Source: Streptomyces sp. NBC_01485 (GTDB taxonomy: Bacteria > Actinomycetota > Actinomycetes > Streptomycetales > Streptomycetaceae). Taken from it: a stretch of 64,000 bases of DNA. The translations under genes and the position numbers were made by a program. Within the stretch, counting starts at the first letter, position 1; each line of letters starts with the position of its first letter. Below the pieces are notes generated by a model. That model ran no database searches. It saw nothing but the letters and a program-made list of their open reading frames with translations, and had not been told where the DNA came from. Shown piece by piece: positions 26,242 to 34,244 of this stretch. The stretch is from the NCBI RefSeq assembly GCF_036227125.1, contig NZ_CP109435.1:7688001-7752000 (forward strand), given 5' to 3'.

Positions 26242-26471
26242 GTCAGCCGCCGCATGCTGACCCTCACGCTGCGCAACCTGGAGCGCGACGCACTCGTCAC
26301 CCACACCGTGCACCCGACGGTGCCGCCGAAGGTGGAGTACGAACTACCTCGGTGGCCCGCGAGTTGCACAAGACGCTGCAACGCCTCACCGACTGTGCGG
26401 AGCGCAACAGGGTCTACGTCGCGCAGGCGCGCGCGGCCTACGACGCTGAGAAGGAGCCGGAGTCGGTGTGA
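26242..26471 (+). pseudogene. HxlR regulator relic, truncated and frameshifted
   Basis: SRRMLTLTLRNLERDALVTH followed by TVHPTVPPKVEYEL is the C-terminal half of an HxlR winged-helix protein. One base is missing near 26346, after which the next frame continues TSVARELHKTLQRLTDC...EKEPESV to a TGA at 26469-26471. The N-terminal half with the first helices is gone and is replaced by the MFS relic, so a deletion joined two divergent neighbours. Confidence 0.75.
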
Positions 26472-26487
26472 TCGAGTGGGCTGCTGG

Positions 26488-26910
26488 CTAGAGCCCGAAC
26501 AGGCCGGGGTCCTTGGCCAGTTCCCTGAAGTAGCCGTGTGGGTTCTTGATCATCCGGCGGTTCTCCAGGTCCAACAGGCCGCCGACCGAGGTGAGTTCGG
26601 CGGCGATCGTGCCGTCCGCCTTGCGGATGGTCTGCTGGATGCGGAAGGTCTTGCCGTCGCCCCACTCGAAGGCACAGGTCACGTCGACCTCGTCCCCGGC
26701 GAGGAGTTCACGCCTGTAGCGGATGGTGGTCTCCAGGGCGACCGGGCCCACGCCCCTGCCGATCAGTGCGGCCTGACTGATGCCCGCCGCGTGCAGTAAC
26801 GACCAGCGAGCGTGTTCCGCGTAGTTGATGTACACGCTCTGGTTGAGGTGTCCCTGCACGTCGGTCTCGTAACCGCGCACAGTGACCCGGACGGAAAACG
26901 GCTCGCTCAC
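26488..26910 (-). CDS. Acyl-CoA thioesterase (hotdog fold)
   Basis: 140 aa from GTG 26910 (AAGGGG at 5 bp). The 4HBT-type pattern is clear: the catalytic Asp region YETDVQGHLNQSVYINYAEHARW and the later strand TIRYRRELLAGDEVDVTC. It hydrolyses acyl-CoA thioesters; the acyl group is unknown. Alone, beside the HxlR relic. Confidence 0.88.
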   Translation of the reverse strand: MSEPFSVRVTVRGYETDVQGHLNQSVYINYAEHARWSLLHAAGISQAALIGRGVGPVALETTIRYRRELLAGDEVDVTCAFEWGDGKTFRIQQTIRKADGTIAAELTSVGGLLDLENRRMIKNPHGYFRELAKDPGLFGL

Positions 26911-26951
26911 TGCTTCCCCTTCTCGTCGACGGATCGATCTTGGCATGTCTG

Positions 26952-27593
26952 CTACACCCGGCGAGGGGAAGCCAGCAGATAACGCGCTCTCGTCCGGGGA
27001 TCGGTGTGCTCGCCGGCCTGCCAGCCCGTCTTCTCCAGTGTCGCCGCGCAGTCCCGCAGCGTCGCGTCGTCCGGCCCGTGCACGGCCACCGCCTCCGGCT
27101 GCGGGGTGGCCCGCACCCGGTAGCCGTCCGTGCCCTGTGGCCCGGCGGGGTGGTGGCCGGCCGCCTCCAGGGCGAGCGCGGCGGCCCGCACGAGATGGGT
27201 CCGCTCCCAGCCGCAGGGCCGGTCCGTGCCCCCGTCCGGGTTGGTCATACGGCGCAGCTCCAGCAGCCCCTGCCAGGCACTGTGCACCTCGCGGGCCCGG
27301 GAGGGACCGCCCGCCCCGGCATCCTCCTCGCCCCCGACGCGCGCGGCGAACACACCGGTATCGCCGGCATCAGCAGTATGTGGGTCCGCCGTCTTCGCGG
27401 GCTCAGGCACCGTCTCCCGTGTCCGATGTCCCGCCGGGGTCAGAAAGTGATCGTGCGGGGGCCGGGGGTGGCGGAACGCGAGCCCGTGTCTGACCAGGGC
27501 CGCGAGTTGCGCCTCCGTACCCCGCAGGCGCCCGGTGACCGGGTCGGCGGCGTCGATCACACGCCGCTGCGCGGCGGTCGGCGGTCGTGTCAC
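26952..27593 (-). CDS. Hypothetical protein, 213 aa
   Basis: From GTG 27593, with GGAGGGGG 10 bp upstream. The start RPPTAAQRRVIDAADPVTGRLRG and the repeated idea of AQLAALVRHGLAFRHP suggest an HTH-like or short helical unit; the rest has no recognised domain. The C-terminal part VHGPDDATLRDCAATLEKTGWQ looks like an alpha-beta unit. Function unknown; 58 bp from the phosphatase gene on the same strand. Confidence 0.55.
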   Translation of the reverse strand: MTRPPTAAQRRVIDAADPVTGRLRGTEAQLAALVRHGLAFRHPRPPHDHFLTPAGHRTRETVPEPAKTADPHTADAGDTGVFAARVGGEEDAGAGGPSRAREVHSAWQGLLELRRMTNPDGGTDRPCGWERTHLVRAAALALEAAGHHPAGPQGTDGYRVRATPQPEAVAVHGPDDATLRDCAATLEKTGWQAGEHTDPRTRARYLLASPRRV

Positions 27594-27651
27594 GGCGTGC
27601 GTGCCCCCTCCGAGTGCGTGCCGCCCCTCGGCAGGGCGGCCTCCTCGAAGG

Positions 27652-28251
27652 CTACGACCCGGGACTGACATTCCAGGCGGCGATCACCGGCCGCCCGTGC
27701 TCCGTGCCCAGCCGGCCCAGCGTCCCCGTCGCCAGTTGGAACAGCGCCCCCGCCGACGCGGGCAGTCCGAGCCGCCGTGCGGTCAGCACCCGCAGGAAGT
27801 GCCCGTGCGCCACCAGCACCACACCCCCCTCGGTGCCGGCCTGCGCCGCGTCGACCTTGGCCAGCATCCGGTCGGCCCGCTCCCCGACCTGCTCGGGCGT
27901 CTCGCCGGGGTGGTCGGGCGGCCCGGGCGCGACGCCGTCCGTGAACAGGAACCAGTCCGGCCGGGTGCGCTGGATCTCGGCCGTCGTGACGCCCTCGTAG
28001 CCGCCGTAGTCCCACTCGCGCAGGTCCGCGTCGGCCCGGACGTCGTCCAGCCCGATCAGCTCCGCCGTCTCCCGCGCCCGCTCCAGCGGGCTCGCGAACG
28101 CGGCCCCGATCCGGAGCGAGCGGATCAGCGGCGCGAGCCGCCGCGCCTCATCGCGTCCGTGGTCGGTGAGCGGGACGTCCGTCGATCCGGTGTGCCGTCC
28201 GGAGCGCGACCAGGAGGTCTCGCCGTGCCGGACGAGGAAGAGATCACCCAT
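27652..28251 (-). CDS. Histidine phosphatase family protein
   Basis: 199 aa. The phosphoacceptor motif is LVRHGETSWS at residues 6-15; the second conserved His is in VAHGHFLRVL and the Glu in DADLREWDYG. This is the phosphoglycerate-mutase-like fold; most such members are phosphatases of unknown substrate. It lies 28 bp from the aminotransferase gene on the same strand and may be co-transcribed. Confidence 0.92.
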   Translation of the reverse strand: MGDLFLVRHGETSWSRSGRHTGSTDVPLTDHGRDEARRLAPLIRSLRIGAAFASPLERARETAELIGLDDVRADADLREWDYGGYEGVTTAEIQRTRPDWFLFTDGVAPGPPDHPGETPEQVGERADRMLAKVDAAQAGTEGGVVLVAHGHFLRVLTARRLGLPASAGALFQLATGTLGRLGTEHGRPVIAAWNVSPGS

Positions 28252-28279
28252 GGGTACAGGCTGGCACAGCCGACGGGCG

Positions 28280-29488
28280 CTACTGCCGGTACCCGCTGAG
28301 GAACCGGCCGATGCGCCCGATCGCCGCCTCCAGGTCGTCCGCGTGCGGGAGGGTGAGGATGCGGAAATGGTCGGGGGCGGGCCAGTTGAAGCCTGTGCCC
28401 TGGACCACCTGGATCTTCTCCCGCAGCAGCAGGTCCAGGACGAATTTCTCGTCGTCGTGGATCGGGTGCACCTTGGGATCGATGCGCGGGAACGCGTACA
28501 GCGCGCCCTTGGGCTTCACGCAGGACACGCCCGGGATCTCGTTGAGCTTCTCCCAGGCCATGTCCCGCTGGTCGTACAGCCTGCCGCCCGGCACGGTCAG
28601 CTCGCGGATGGACTGGCGGCCGCCGAGCGCGGCCTGGATGGCGTACTGGGCGGGCGCGTTGGCGCACAGCCGCATGGAGGCCAGCATGGTCAGGCCCTCC
28701 AGGTAGTCCTTGGCGTGCTGCCTGGGGCCGGTCACCACCAGCCAGCCCGAGCGGAAGCCCGCCACCCGGTACGTCTTCGACAGGCCGCAGAAGGTGAGGA
28801 CCACCAGGTCGGGGGCGAGGGCGGCGGCCGAGTGGTGGACGGCGTCGTCGTACAGGATCTGGTCGTAGATCTCGTCGGCGAAGACCATCAGGCCGTGCCG
28901 GCGGGCGAGGTCGAGGATGCCCTCGATGATCTCCTTGGGGTAGACCGCGCCGGTGGGGTTGTTCGGGTTGATGATGACGACGGCCTTCGTGCGGTCCGTG
29001 ATCTTCGACGCCATGTCGGCCAGGTCCGGGTACCAGTCGGCCTGCTCGTCGCAGAGGTAGTGGACCGCCTTGCCGCCGGCCAGCGTGGTGACCGCCGTCC
29101 AGAGGGGGAAGTCGGGGGCCGGGATGAGGATCTCGTCGCCGTCCTCCACCAGCGCCTGTACGGCCATCGACACCAGCTCCGAGACGCCGTTGCCGAGGAG
29201 GACGTCGTCGACGCCGACCTCCAGGCCCCGTTCCTGGTAGCGCTGGGCCACGGCGCGGCGGGCCGAGAGGATGCCGCGCGAGTCCGTGTAGCCGTGCGCA
29301 CGCGGGAGCATCCGGATCATGTCCTGGAGGATCTCCTCGGGCGCCTCGAAACCGAAGAGCGCGGGGTTGCCGGTGTTCAGGCGCAGGACGCTGTGGCCCG
29401 CCGCCTCCAGCGCGTCGGCGTGCTCGATCACCGGGCCGCGGATCTCGTAACAGACCTCGCTCAACTTGTTCGACTGCCGGAACTCCAT
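28280..29488 (-). CDS. Alanine-type aminotransferase (class I)
   Basis: 402 aa PLP enzyme. The whole sequence fits the AlaA branch that makes alanine from pyruvate and glutamate. Seen: NTGNPALFGFEAP, the NPNNPTGAVY motif, FADEIYDQILYD, and the PLP Lys in GLSKTYRVAGFRSGW. Divergent from the HxlR gene at 29576 with a shared 87-bp region that holds two dyads. Confidence 0.9.
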   Translation of the reverse strand: MEFRQSNKLSEVCYEIRGPVIEHADALEAAGHSVLRLNTGNPALFGFEAPEEILQDMIRMLPRAHGYTDSRGILSARRAVAQRYQERGLEVGVDDVLLGNGVSELVSMAVQALVEDGDEILIPAPDFPLWTAVTTLAGGKAVHYLCDEQADWYPDLADMASKITDRTKAVVIINPNNPTGAVYPKEIIEGILDLARRHGLMVFADEIYDQILYDDAVHHSAAALAPDLVVLTFCGLSKTYRVAGFRSGWLVVTGPRQHAKDYLEGLTMLASMRLCANAPAQYAIQAALGGRQSIRELTVPGGRLYDQRDMAWEKLNEIPGVSCVKPKGALYAFPRIDPKVHPIHDDEKFVLDLLLREKIQVVQGTGFNWPAPDHFRILTLPHADDLEAAIGRIGRFLSGYRQ

Positions 29489-29528
29489 GCGCGCTCGCCC
29501 CTCCGGTTCGTTGTGTCGCTTGGTTTTA

Positions 29529-29568
29529 CCAAGTATCAGCTTGGAAAGTCCAACGACATGTCTAGACT
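29529..29568 (+). promoter_or_regulatory. Promoter and dyads between aminotransferase and HxlR genes
   Basis: TTGGAA (29541-29546) and TAGACT (29563-29568) are 16 bp apart, pointing at the HxlR gene. Two overlapping dyads cover the -35: CCAAG-N6-CTTGG (29529-29544) and TTGGA-N3-TCCAA (29541-29553). Probably autoregulatory. Confidence 0.6.
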
Positions 29569-29575
29569 GCGTGCC

Positions 29576-30247
29576 ATGTCACCTCGCCGAAGCTACGACC
29601 AGTACTGTTCCGCCGCCCGCGCGCTCGACACCGTCGGCGACCGCTGGACCCTGCTGATCGTCCGGGAGCTGCTCGCCGGCCCGCGCCGCTACACGGACCT
29701 GCACGCCGACCTGCCGGGCGTGAGCACCGACGTGCTCGCCTCGCGGCTGAAGGACATGGAGCGGGACGGCCTGACCACCCGGCGCAAGCTGCCTCCGCCG
29801 GGCGCGGCCTATGTGTACGAACTCACCCTCCGGGGGCGGGAGTTGCTGCCCGTCCTCCAGGCGCTGGGGAAGTGGGGCGAGGGCGAACTCGGCGAGCGCC
29901 GGCCCACTGACGCCCTGCGCGCGCACTGGTTCGCGTTGCCCTTGTTGCGCGGGCTGGAGGGCGCGGGGGTCCAAGGCGAAGGGTTCGACGGCGAAGGGCT
30001 TGTAGGCGAAGGGCTCGTCGAAGTCCGGCTACAGGAAGGGGACTTCCATCTGTTCGTCGGTGTGGAGGGCGGCCCGGTGTACGGACACGGTCCCGCGCCC
30101 GTGGAGCCCGACGCGCGGCTCGTCCTCGACATGGACACCTGTACGGCCGTCGCCCAGGGGGAGTTGACCGTGTTCGACGCGGTGCGCGCCGGGCGGATCG
30201 GCGTGAGCGGTGACGGCGCTCTGGCCAAAGCGCTGCGGGAGGCCTGA
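29576..30247 (+). CDS. HxlR-family regulator with C-terminal SCP2-like domain
   Basis: 223 aa from ATG 29576, 8 bp after the -10, so probably leaderless; ATG 29558 in the same frame is the alternative. The HxlR winged helix covers residues 5-100 (YDQYCSAARALDTVGDRWTLLIVRELL is the classic opening). A Gly/Glu linker with repeated GEG units (residues 128-143) follows, then a domain like sterol-carrier fold proteins with VLDMDTCTAVAQGELTVFDAVRAGRI, a known companion of some HxlR proteins that may bind a lipid-like ligand. Confidence 0.88.
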   Translation: MSPRRSYDQYCSAARALDTVGDRWTLLIVRELLAGPRRYTDLHADLPGVSTDVLASRLKDMERDGLTTRRKLPPPGAAYVYELTLRGRELLPVLQALGKWGEGELGERRPTDALRAHWFALPLLRGLEGAGVQGEGFDGEGLVGEGLVEVRLQEGDFHLFVGVEGGPVYGHGPAPVEPDARLVLDMDTCTAVAQGELTVFDAVRAGRIGVSGDGALAKALREA

Positions 30248-30274
30248 GGGCGGGCCTGGCAGGGGGTGTGTGAC

Positions 30275-30308
30275 AGAAGGCCCACCACGGTGTTGTGGCA
30301 GGCCTTCT
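30275..30308. terminator. Bidirectional terminator
   Basis: AGAAGGCC (30275-30282) pairs with GGCCTTCT (30301-30308), with an inner CCAC/GTGG extension. Lies between the convergent HxlR and exported-protein genes. Confidence 0.8.
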
Positions 30309-30347
30309 GGTGATGCGTCAAGTCGTACGTAAGGACGCCGGGGTCTG

Positions 30348-31211
30348 TCAGGCGCCCGGCGGTACCTGTCGTGGCCGGCCCGATCCTCGGGTCAGCGTGT
30401 AGCCGCCGATGCCGGCGAGGGCGGCCAGCATCGCCCCGATCGCGGTCCACACCCAGCGGTCGGACCACCAGCCGGACGCCCAGCCGTCGTCCGGCTCGAT
30501 GCTCGACAGCACGGCCGAGGCCGGCGAATCGTCCTTCTCCGCCTCGGACTTGACCGCGATGCCCGGAACCAGCGGCTTCGCCAGCGAACCGTCGACGGCT
30601 GCGGACCCCCCGATGTCCTTGGAGTCCACCCGCAGTTCGGTACCGACCGGCAGACCCAGGTCGGACGCCTTCAGGTCGAGGACCGTCAACCGGACGTAGT
30701 ACGTGCCCGGCAGCGGGTCGTTCGCCCACGGCTCCGACCATGCGCGGATCGTGCGCAGCACGCAGGCCAGTTCGACGGAGGCCGTGTCCGCCGCGGCGGT
30801 GCGCGTCTGGGCGCCGTACTGGCAGGCCTGACGGCGCCGCAGACCGTCGTACACGTCGACCTGCCAGGTCTGCGCGGTGTGCGTCTGGGGAAGCTTCACC
30901 GTCGCCTTCACGGTGGGGCGTTGACCCGAGTCCGCCGGGAACGACCAGTACAGGTAGTCGCCCGCCGAGCCGCTCGCCGTCGCCGTCTGGCCCTGGTCGA
31001 TCTCCGTCGCCGTACGGAACGACGTGCCCGCCTCCGTGGGCGCGGAGCTGTCGCCGGACGGGCTCGCCGACGGGGTGGAGTCGGCCGCGGCCGACGAGAC
31101 CGCCGGGCCGAGCGTCAACCCGACCGCCAGTCCGAGCGGCAGGCCGACCGACAGTCCCAGCGACAGCCTCAGCGTCGGCAGGGTTCTGCTCAATGCACGT
31201 GTGATACGCAT
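30348..31211 (-). CDS. Exported, membrane-anchored partner of the vWA protein
   Basis: 287 aa. The N-terminus is an unusually repetitive hydrophobic signal (SLGLSVGLPLGLAVGLTL), then Ser/Pro-rich linker, a beta-rich extracellular domain with ASGSAGDYLYWSFP and TYYVRLTVLDL (like C-terminal pre-peptidase folds), and a single C-terminal membrane helix WVWTAIGAMLAALAGIGGY with a short basic tail. Its ATG overlaps the stop of the vWA gene (TGATG), so the two are made together. Function unknown; a surface complex is likely. Confidence 0.75.
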   Translation of the reverse strand: MRITRALSRTLPTLRLSLGLSVGLPLGLAVGLTLGPAVSSAAADSTPSASPSGDSSAPTEAGTSFRTATEIDQGQTATASGSAGDYLYWSFPADSGQRPTVKATVKLPQTHTAQTWQVDVYDGLRRRQACQYGAQTRTAAADTASVELACVLRTIRAWSEPWANDPLPGTYYVRLTVLDLKASDLGLPVGTELRVDSKDIGGSAAVDGSLAKPLVPGIAVKSEAEKDDSPASAVLSSIEPDDGWASGWWSDRWVWTAIGAMLAALAGIGGYTLTRGSGRPRQVPPGA

Positions 31212-32491
31212 CAGTTGGTCCTCCAGACCGCGACCCGCCAGCGTGACAGCCAGCCCCACAGCACACCCGCGAGGAAGCCCGCGAGCACCAGGACGCCCAG
31301 CAGCCACCAGCCGCGGCCGAGGCCGAAGGAGGCCACGTCGCTCGCCTGCGACGGGCCGTCGACCACGTCGACGGTCAGTTCCAGCGGCATGCCCGGCGTG
31401 GTCTTCACACCGGCCGCCGCCGAGTAGGAGTTGGTCACCTGCACGCACACCGTCTCGGCTGGGGGTGCCCCCTCTGGGGGAGCCTCGTCGTCGTCACTCT
31501 CCGCCTTCGGGTAGCGCAGACCGGTCGAGATGACGTCGGTACGGCCGTTGCCGGCCGCCTCGCCGCGCACGATCTCCCGGCCGTGCGCCGTGACCGCCCG
31601 CAGCAGCACCCCGTAGTCGGGGTTCATGGCCCGGTCCGCCGACACGCTCACCGAGGCCCGCAGTTCCTGGCCCGGCTCGACGTCGACCCGGTACCAGCGC
31701 TCCTGGCCGAACTCCTCGCGGTCGGTGTACAGACCGGACTTCAGCGTCGGCGCCTTGGCGCAGGAGGCCGCGCCCTCGGTGGCCACCGGCGTCACCACGG
31801 GGTCGGCGGCCCGGTCGACCAACTGGTTGACGCGGTCGGCGAGTTCGTCGGTGTGCTCCACCGACGTGTAGGTGCCGCCGGTCGCCTCGGCGATGCAGCT
31901 GAGCTGCTGGCGCATCTTGACGTTGGGCACCAGGCCGAGGGTGTCGATGGTCAGGCCGATGCCCTTGGCCGCGATCTCACGGGCCACCTCGCACGGGTCG
32001 AGCGGAGCGCAGGTGTCCTCGCCGTCACTGATCAGCACGATGCGCTTGGAGCCGGTACCGCCGTCGAGATCGCCGGCCGCCTTCAGCAGGGCCGGACCGA
32101 TCGGCGTCCAGCCGGTCGGCGACAGGGTCGCCACCGCCGTCTTCGCCTCGGTCCGGTCCAGCGGGCCGACCGGGTAGAGCTGCGCGGTGTCCTTGCAGCC
32201 CGTCTTCTGGTCGTCGCCCGGGTAGTTGGCGCCCAGGGTGCGGATGCCCAGGAGAACGTTCTCCGGGGTCGCGTCCAGCACCTCGTTGAACGCCTGCTTG
32301 GCCGCGGCCATCCGCGTCCCGCCGTCCATGTCCTTCGTCCGCATCGAACCGCTGACGTCGAGGACCAGGTCGACCTTGGGCGCGGTGGCGGTGGTCTCGT
32401 CGGCGACCGCCCCGGCCGGGAACGCGATCCCGGCCGCGAGCGCGGCGAGCAGGGCGCAGACGCCCGCCGCCAGCCGTTGTGTTCTGATCAT
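31211..32491 (-). CDS. Exported von Willebrand factor A protein
   Basis: 426 aa. Signal peptide at residues 1-30, then a vWA domain with a complete metal site: DVSGSM, the Thr in GWTPIGPAL and the Asp in ISDGEDT. A beta-rich region and one C-terminal membrane helix (GWWLLGVLVLAGFLAGVLWGW) follow. Such proteins bind ligands on the outer face in a metal-dependent way. Coupled to the next exported protein, whose extracellular part resembles the C-terminal half of this one in its Arg/Tyr strand pattern. Confidence 0.85.
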   Translation of the reverse strand: MIRTQRLAAGVCALLAALAAGIAFPAGAVADETTATAPKVDLVLDVSGSMRTKDMDGGTRMAAAKQAFNEVLDATPENVLLGIRTLGANYPGDDQKTGCKDTAQLYPVGPLDRTEAKTAVATLSPTGWTPIGPALLKAAGDLDGGTGSKRIVLISDGEDTCAPLDPCEVAREIAAKGIGLTIDTLGLVPNVKMRQQLSCIAEATGGTYTSVEHTDELADRVNQLVDRAADPVVTPVATEGAASCAKAPTLKSGLYTDREEFGQERWYRVDVEPGQELRASVSVSADRAMNPDYGVLLRAVTAHGREIVRGEAAGNGRTDVISTGLRYPKAESDDDEAPPEGAPPAETVCVQVTNSYSAAAGVKTTPGMPLELTVDVVDGPSQASDVASFGLGRGWWLLGVLVLAGFLAGVLWGWLSRWRVAVWRTN

Positions 32492-32541
32492 CGGCGGATC
32501 CTATTGATCAGAGGCGTCCCGCCACAAAACGGAGACGGAGT

Positions 32542-32555
32542 CGGTATCGATACCG
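32542..32555. promoter_or_regulatory. 14-bp perfect palindrome
   Basis: CGGTATCGATACCG lies between the stop of the first siderophore synthetase gene and the vWA gene. Either part of the vWA promoter region or a small terminator; no further evidence. Confidence 0.35.
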
Positions 32556-32572
32556 GGGTACCGAAAACGCCG

Positions 32573-34135
32573 TCAGTCCGCGTCCGCGCGCAGCGGGTTG
32601 GGCAGCAGGGCCCACTGGTCGCCGGGCGTCCCCGGCGACAGCCGCATCAGCGTCAGCGCCTTCGTGGGCAGCGGGTTCTCGCACAGCGCCACGAGGTCCG
32701 GGGTGCGCGGCAGGTCCCGTACGGCCGTCTCCAGGGCCGTCCGCAGGGCCGGCCGGCTGCCGGCCGTCGCCGCGAGCGCGCCCGCCACGAGGGAGCCGAA
32801 CAGCTTGCGCCGCAGCGCCGTCACGTCGTCCGTGAGGATCCGCGCGGGCAGGCCGTCCGGCAGTGGGACGCCGTGCCGGGCCAGCCGGGCCGGGCTGACG
32901 CGGATGTCGGCCAGGTCCCGGTAGACCAGCCGCAGCGGCGCGCCCGACGCCGACAGCACGACCAGCAGGTTCTGGCCGTGCGCCTCCAACGCCACGCCCA
33001 GCTCCAGCAGTCGCAGCCCGACCGTGAGCGCGAGGCGTGCGAACCGCGCCAACCAGGCTGTGGAGCTGGGCAGTTCGGTCCCGGCGAGGGCCGCCACCGG
33101 GACGACGTGCTCGCCCGGCGCCCCGTACGCGCGCGGCGACTCGCGCAACACGGCCGCCAGGTCGGGGGAGTCGGCGGTGGCCGCGCCCAGGGTGCGGGTC
33201 ATGTGCAGCAGGCCGTCCGCACGCGGCGTCAGGCTCTCCGCGAACGCCGACAGGGTCGCGGAGGCGGCGATGGAGCCGACGGAGATGTCCCGCACCGAGG
33301 ACGTCAGCCGGGTGCTCAGCGCGGTCTTGACGTGCGGCCCGCCCGGCAGCGCGAGCGTACGCAGCGACATCAGCGGATGCGCCACGACGCCCTCCTCGCA
33401 GGACCGCTTGAGCACGTGCGCCGCCTGCCACGGGTGCACCGGGATCAGCAGCCGGCCCCCGTCCCGCAGACACTCCGGCCACTCGCCCGACACCAGGCAC
33501 TCACCGGCCGGCACCGGCAGCAGACCCAGCCGCACCGACGGCCGGTGCTCGGGCCCGTACGCCAACTGCTCGGCCACCGAGAAACCGGGCCGCGTACGGC
33601 AGTTGGGGTGATACGGATGCCCGTCGACGACCCGCTGCTCCCACTCCCAGTCGGCCACCGGCCACTCCTGCGAGCCCTGCAAGCCCTGCGGTGCCTTCAA
33701 CAAGGCCTCGTCGGGCCCCTGTCCGGCCCGTGACAGTGCCAACGACGCGACGCTGTGGCCGAGTTCGGCGGCGAAGGCCGCGCCGTGCGGTACCGCCAGC
33801 TCCGTCATCAGCCGCGCGGGATCGTCGTACGCCACCCCGTCCAGCCGTACGTCCGTCACATGGGCGGCGGTCGCGTACGGGTCCGCGCGCGGGCCGTGCA
33901 GCCGACGGCCGTCGCGCAGCCGCACCGAGCTCTCCGACCCCGGTCCCCTCGACGCCCCCGACTCCTCCCGGCGCTCGGTCCAGGGCAGCGGCTCGTGGAC
34001 GAGCGCTCGCCACAGCCGGGTCAGGACGGCCGCCCGCGCCCCGGGCAGCGCGGCCGCGTACCGCGCGCCGAGAACGGGGCGGACGGCCTCCAGTTCCGCG
34101 GCGAGCTCGGCCTCGGCGGTGGGGGAACGGTGCAC
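32573..34135 (-). CDS. IucA/IucC-type siderophore synthetase (first)
   Basis: 520 aa NIS synthetase. It adenylates a carboxylate (usually citrate or a succinyl derivative) and couples it to an amine or alcohol. Seen: the ATP-site motif as DGHPYHPNCRTRPGF (the usual Lys is replaced by Cys-Arg), PVHPWQ, and the C-terminal EAHGQNLLVVL with metal and ATP ligands. Divergent from a second synthetase at 34245. No transporter, monooxygenase, decarboxylase or iron box is seen nearby. Confidence 0.88.
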   Translation of the reverse strand: MHRSPTAEAELAAELEAVRPVLGARYAAALPGARAAVLTRLWRALVHEPLPWTERREESGASRGPGSESSVRLRDGRRLHGPRADPYATAAHVTDVRLDGVAYDDPARLMTELAVPHGAAFAAELGHSVASLALSRAGQGPDEALLKAPQGLQGSQEWPVADWEWEQRVVDGHPYHPNCRTRPGFSVAEQLAYGPEHRPSVRLGLLPVPAGECLVSGEWPECLRDGGRLLIPVHPWQAAHVLKRSCEEGVVAHPLMSLRTLALPGGPHVKTALSTRLTSSVRDISVGSIAASATLSAFAESLTPRADGLLHMTRTLGAATADSPDLAAVLRESPRAYGAPGEHVVPVAALAGTELPSSTAWLARFARLALTVGLRLLELGVALEAHGQNLLVVLSASGAPLRLVYRDLADIRVSPARLARHGVPLPDGLPARILTDDVTALRRKLFGSLVAGALAATAGSRPALRTALETAVRDLPRTPDLVALCENPLPTKALTLMRLSPGTPGDQWALLPNPLRADAD

Positions 34136-34244
34136 GGGCGGGCTCCTGGGGTACGGGTACGGACGTCACGGAGGGCCGTGACGACAGCGATACTGATCGT
34201 CTCCGCCCCGAAGAACCGTAGGGACCCAGGGAATCAGGGAGCCA

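Noticed and set aside
34136..34244. DmdR/IdeR iron box between the siderophore synthetase genes
   Set aside because: No TTAGGTTAGGCTAACCTAA-like sequence is present in the gap.
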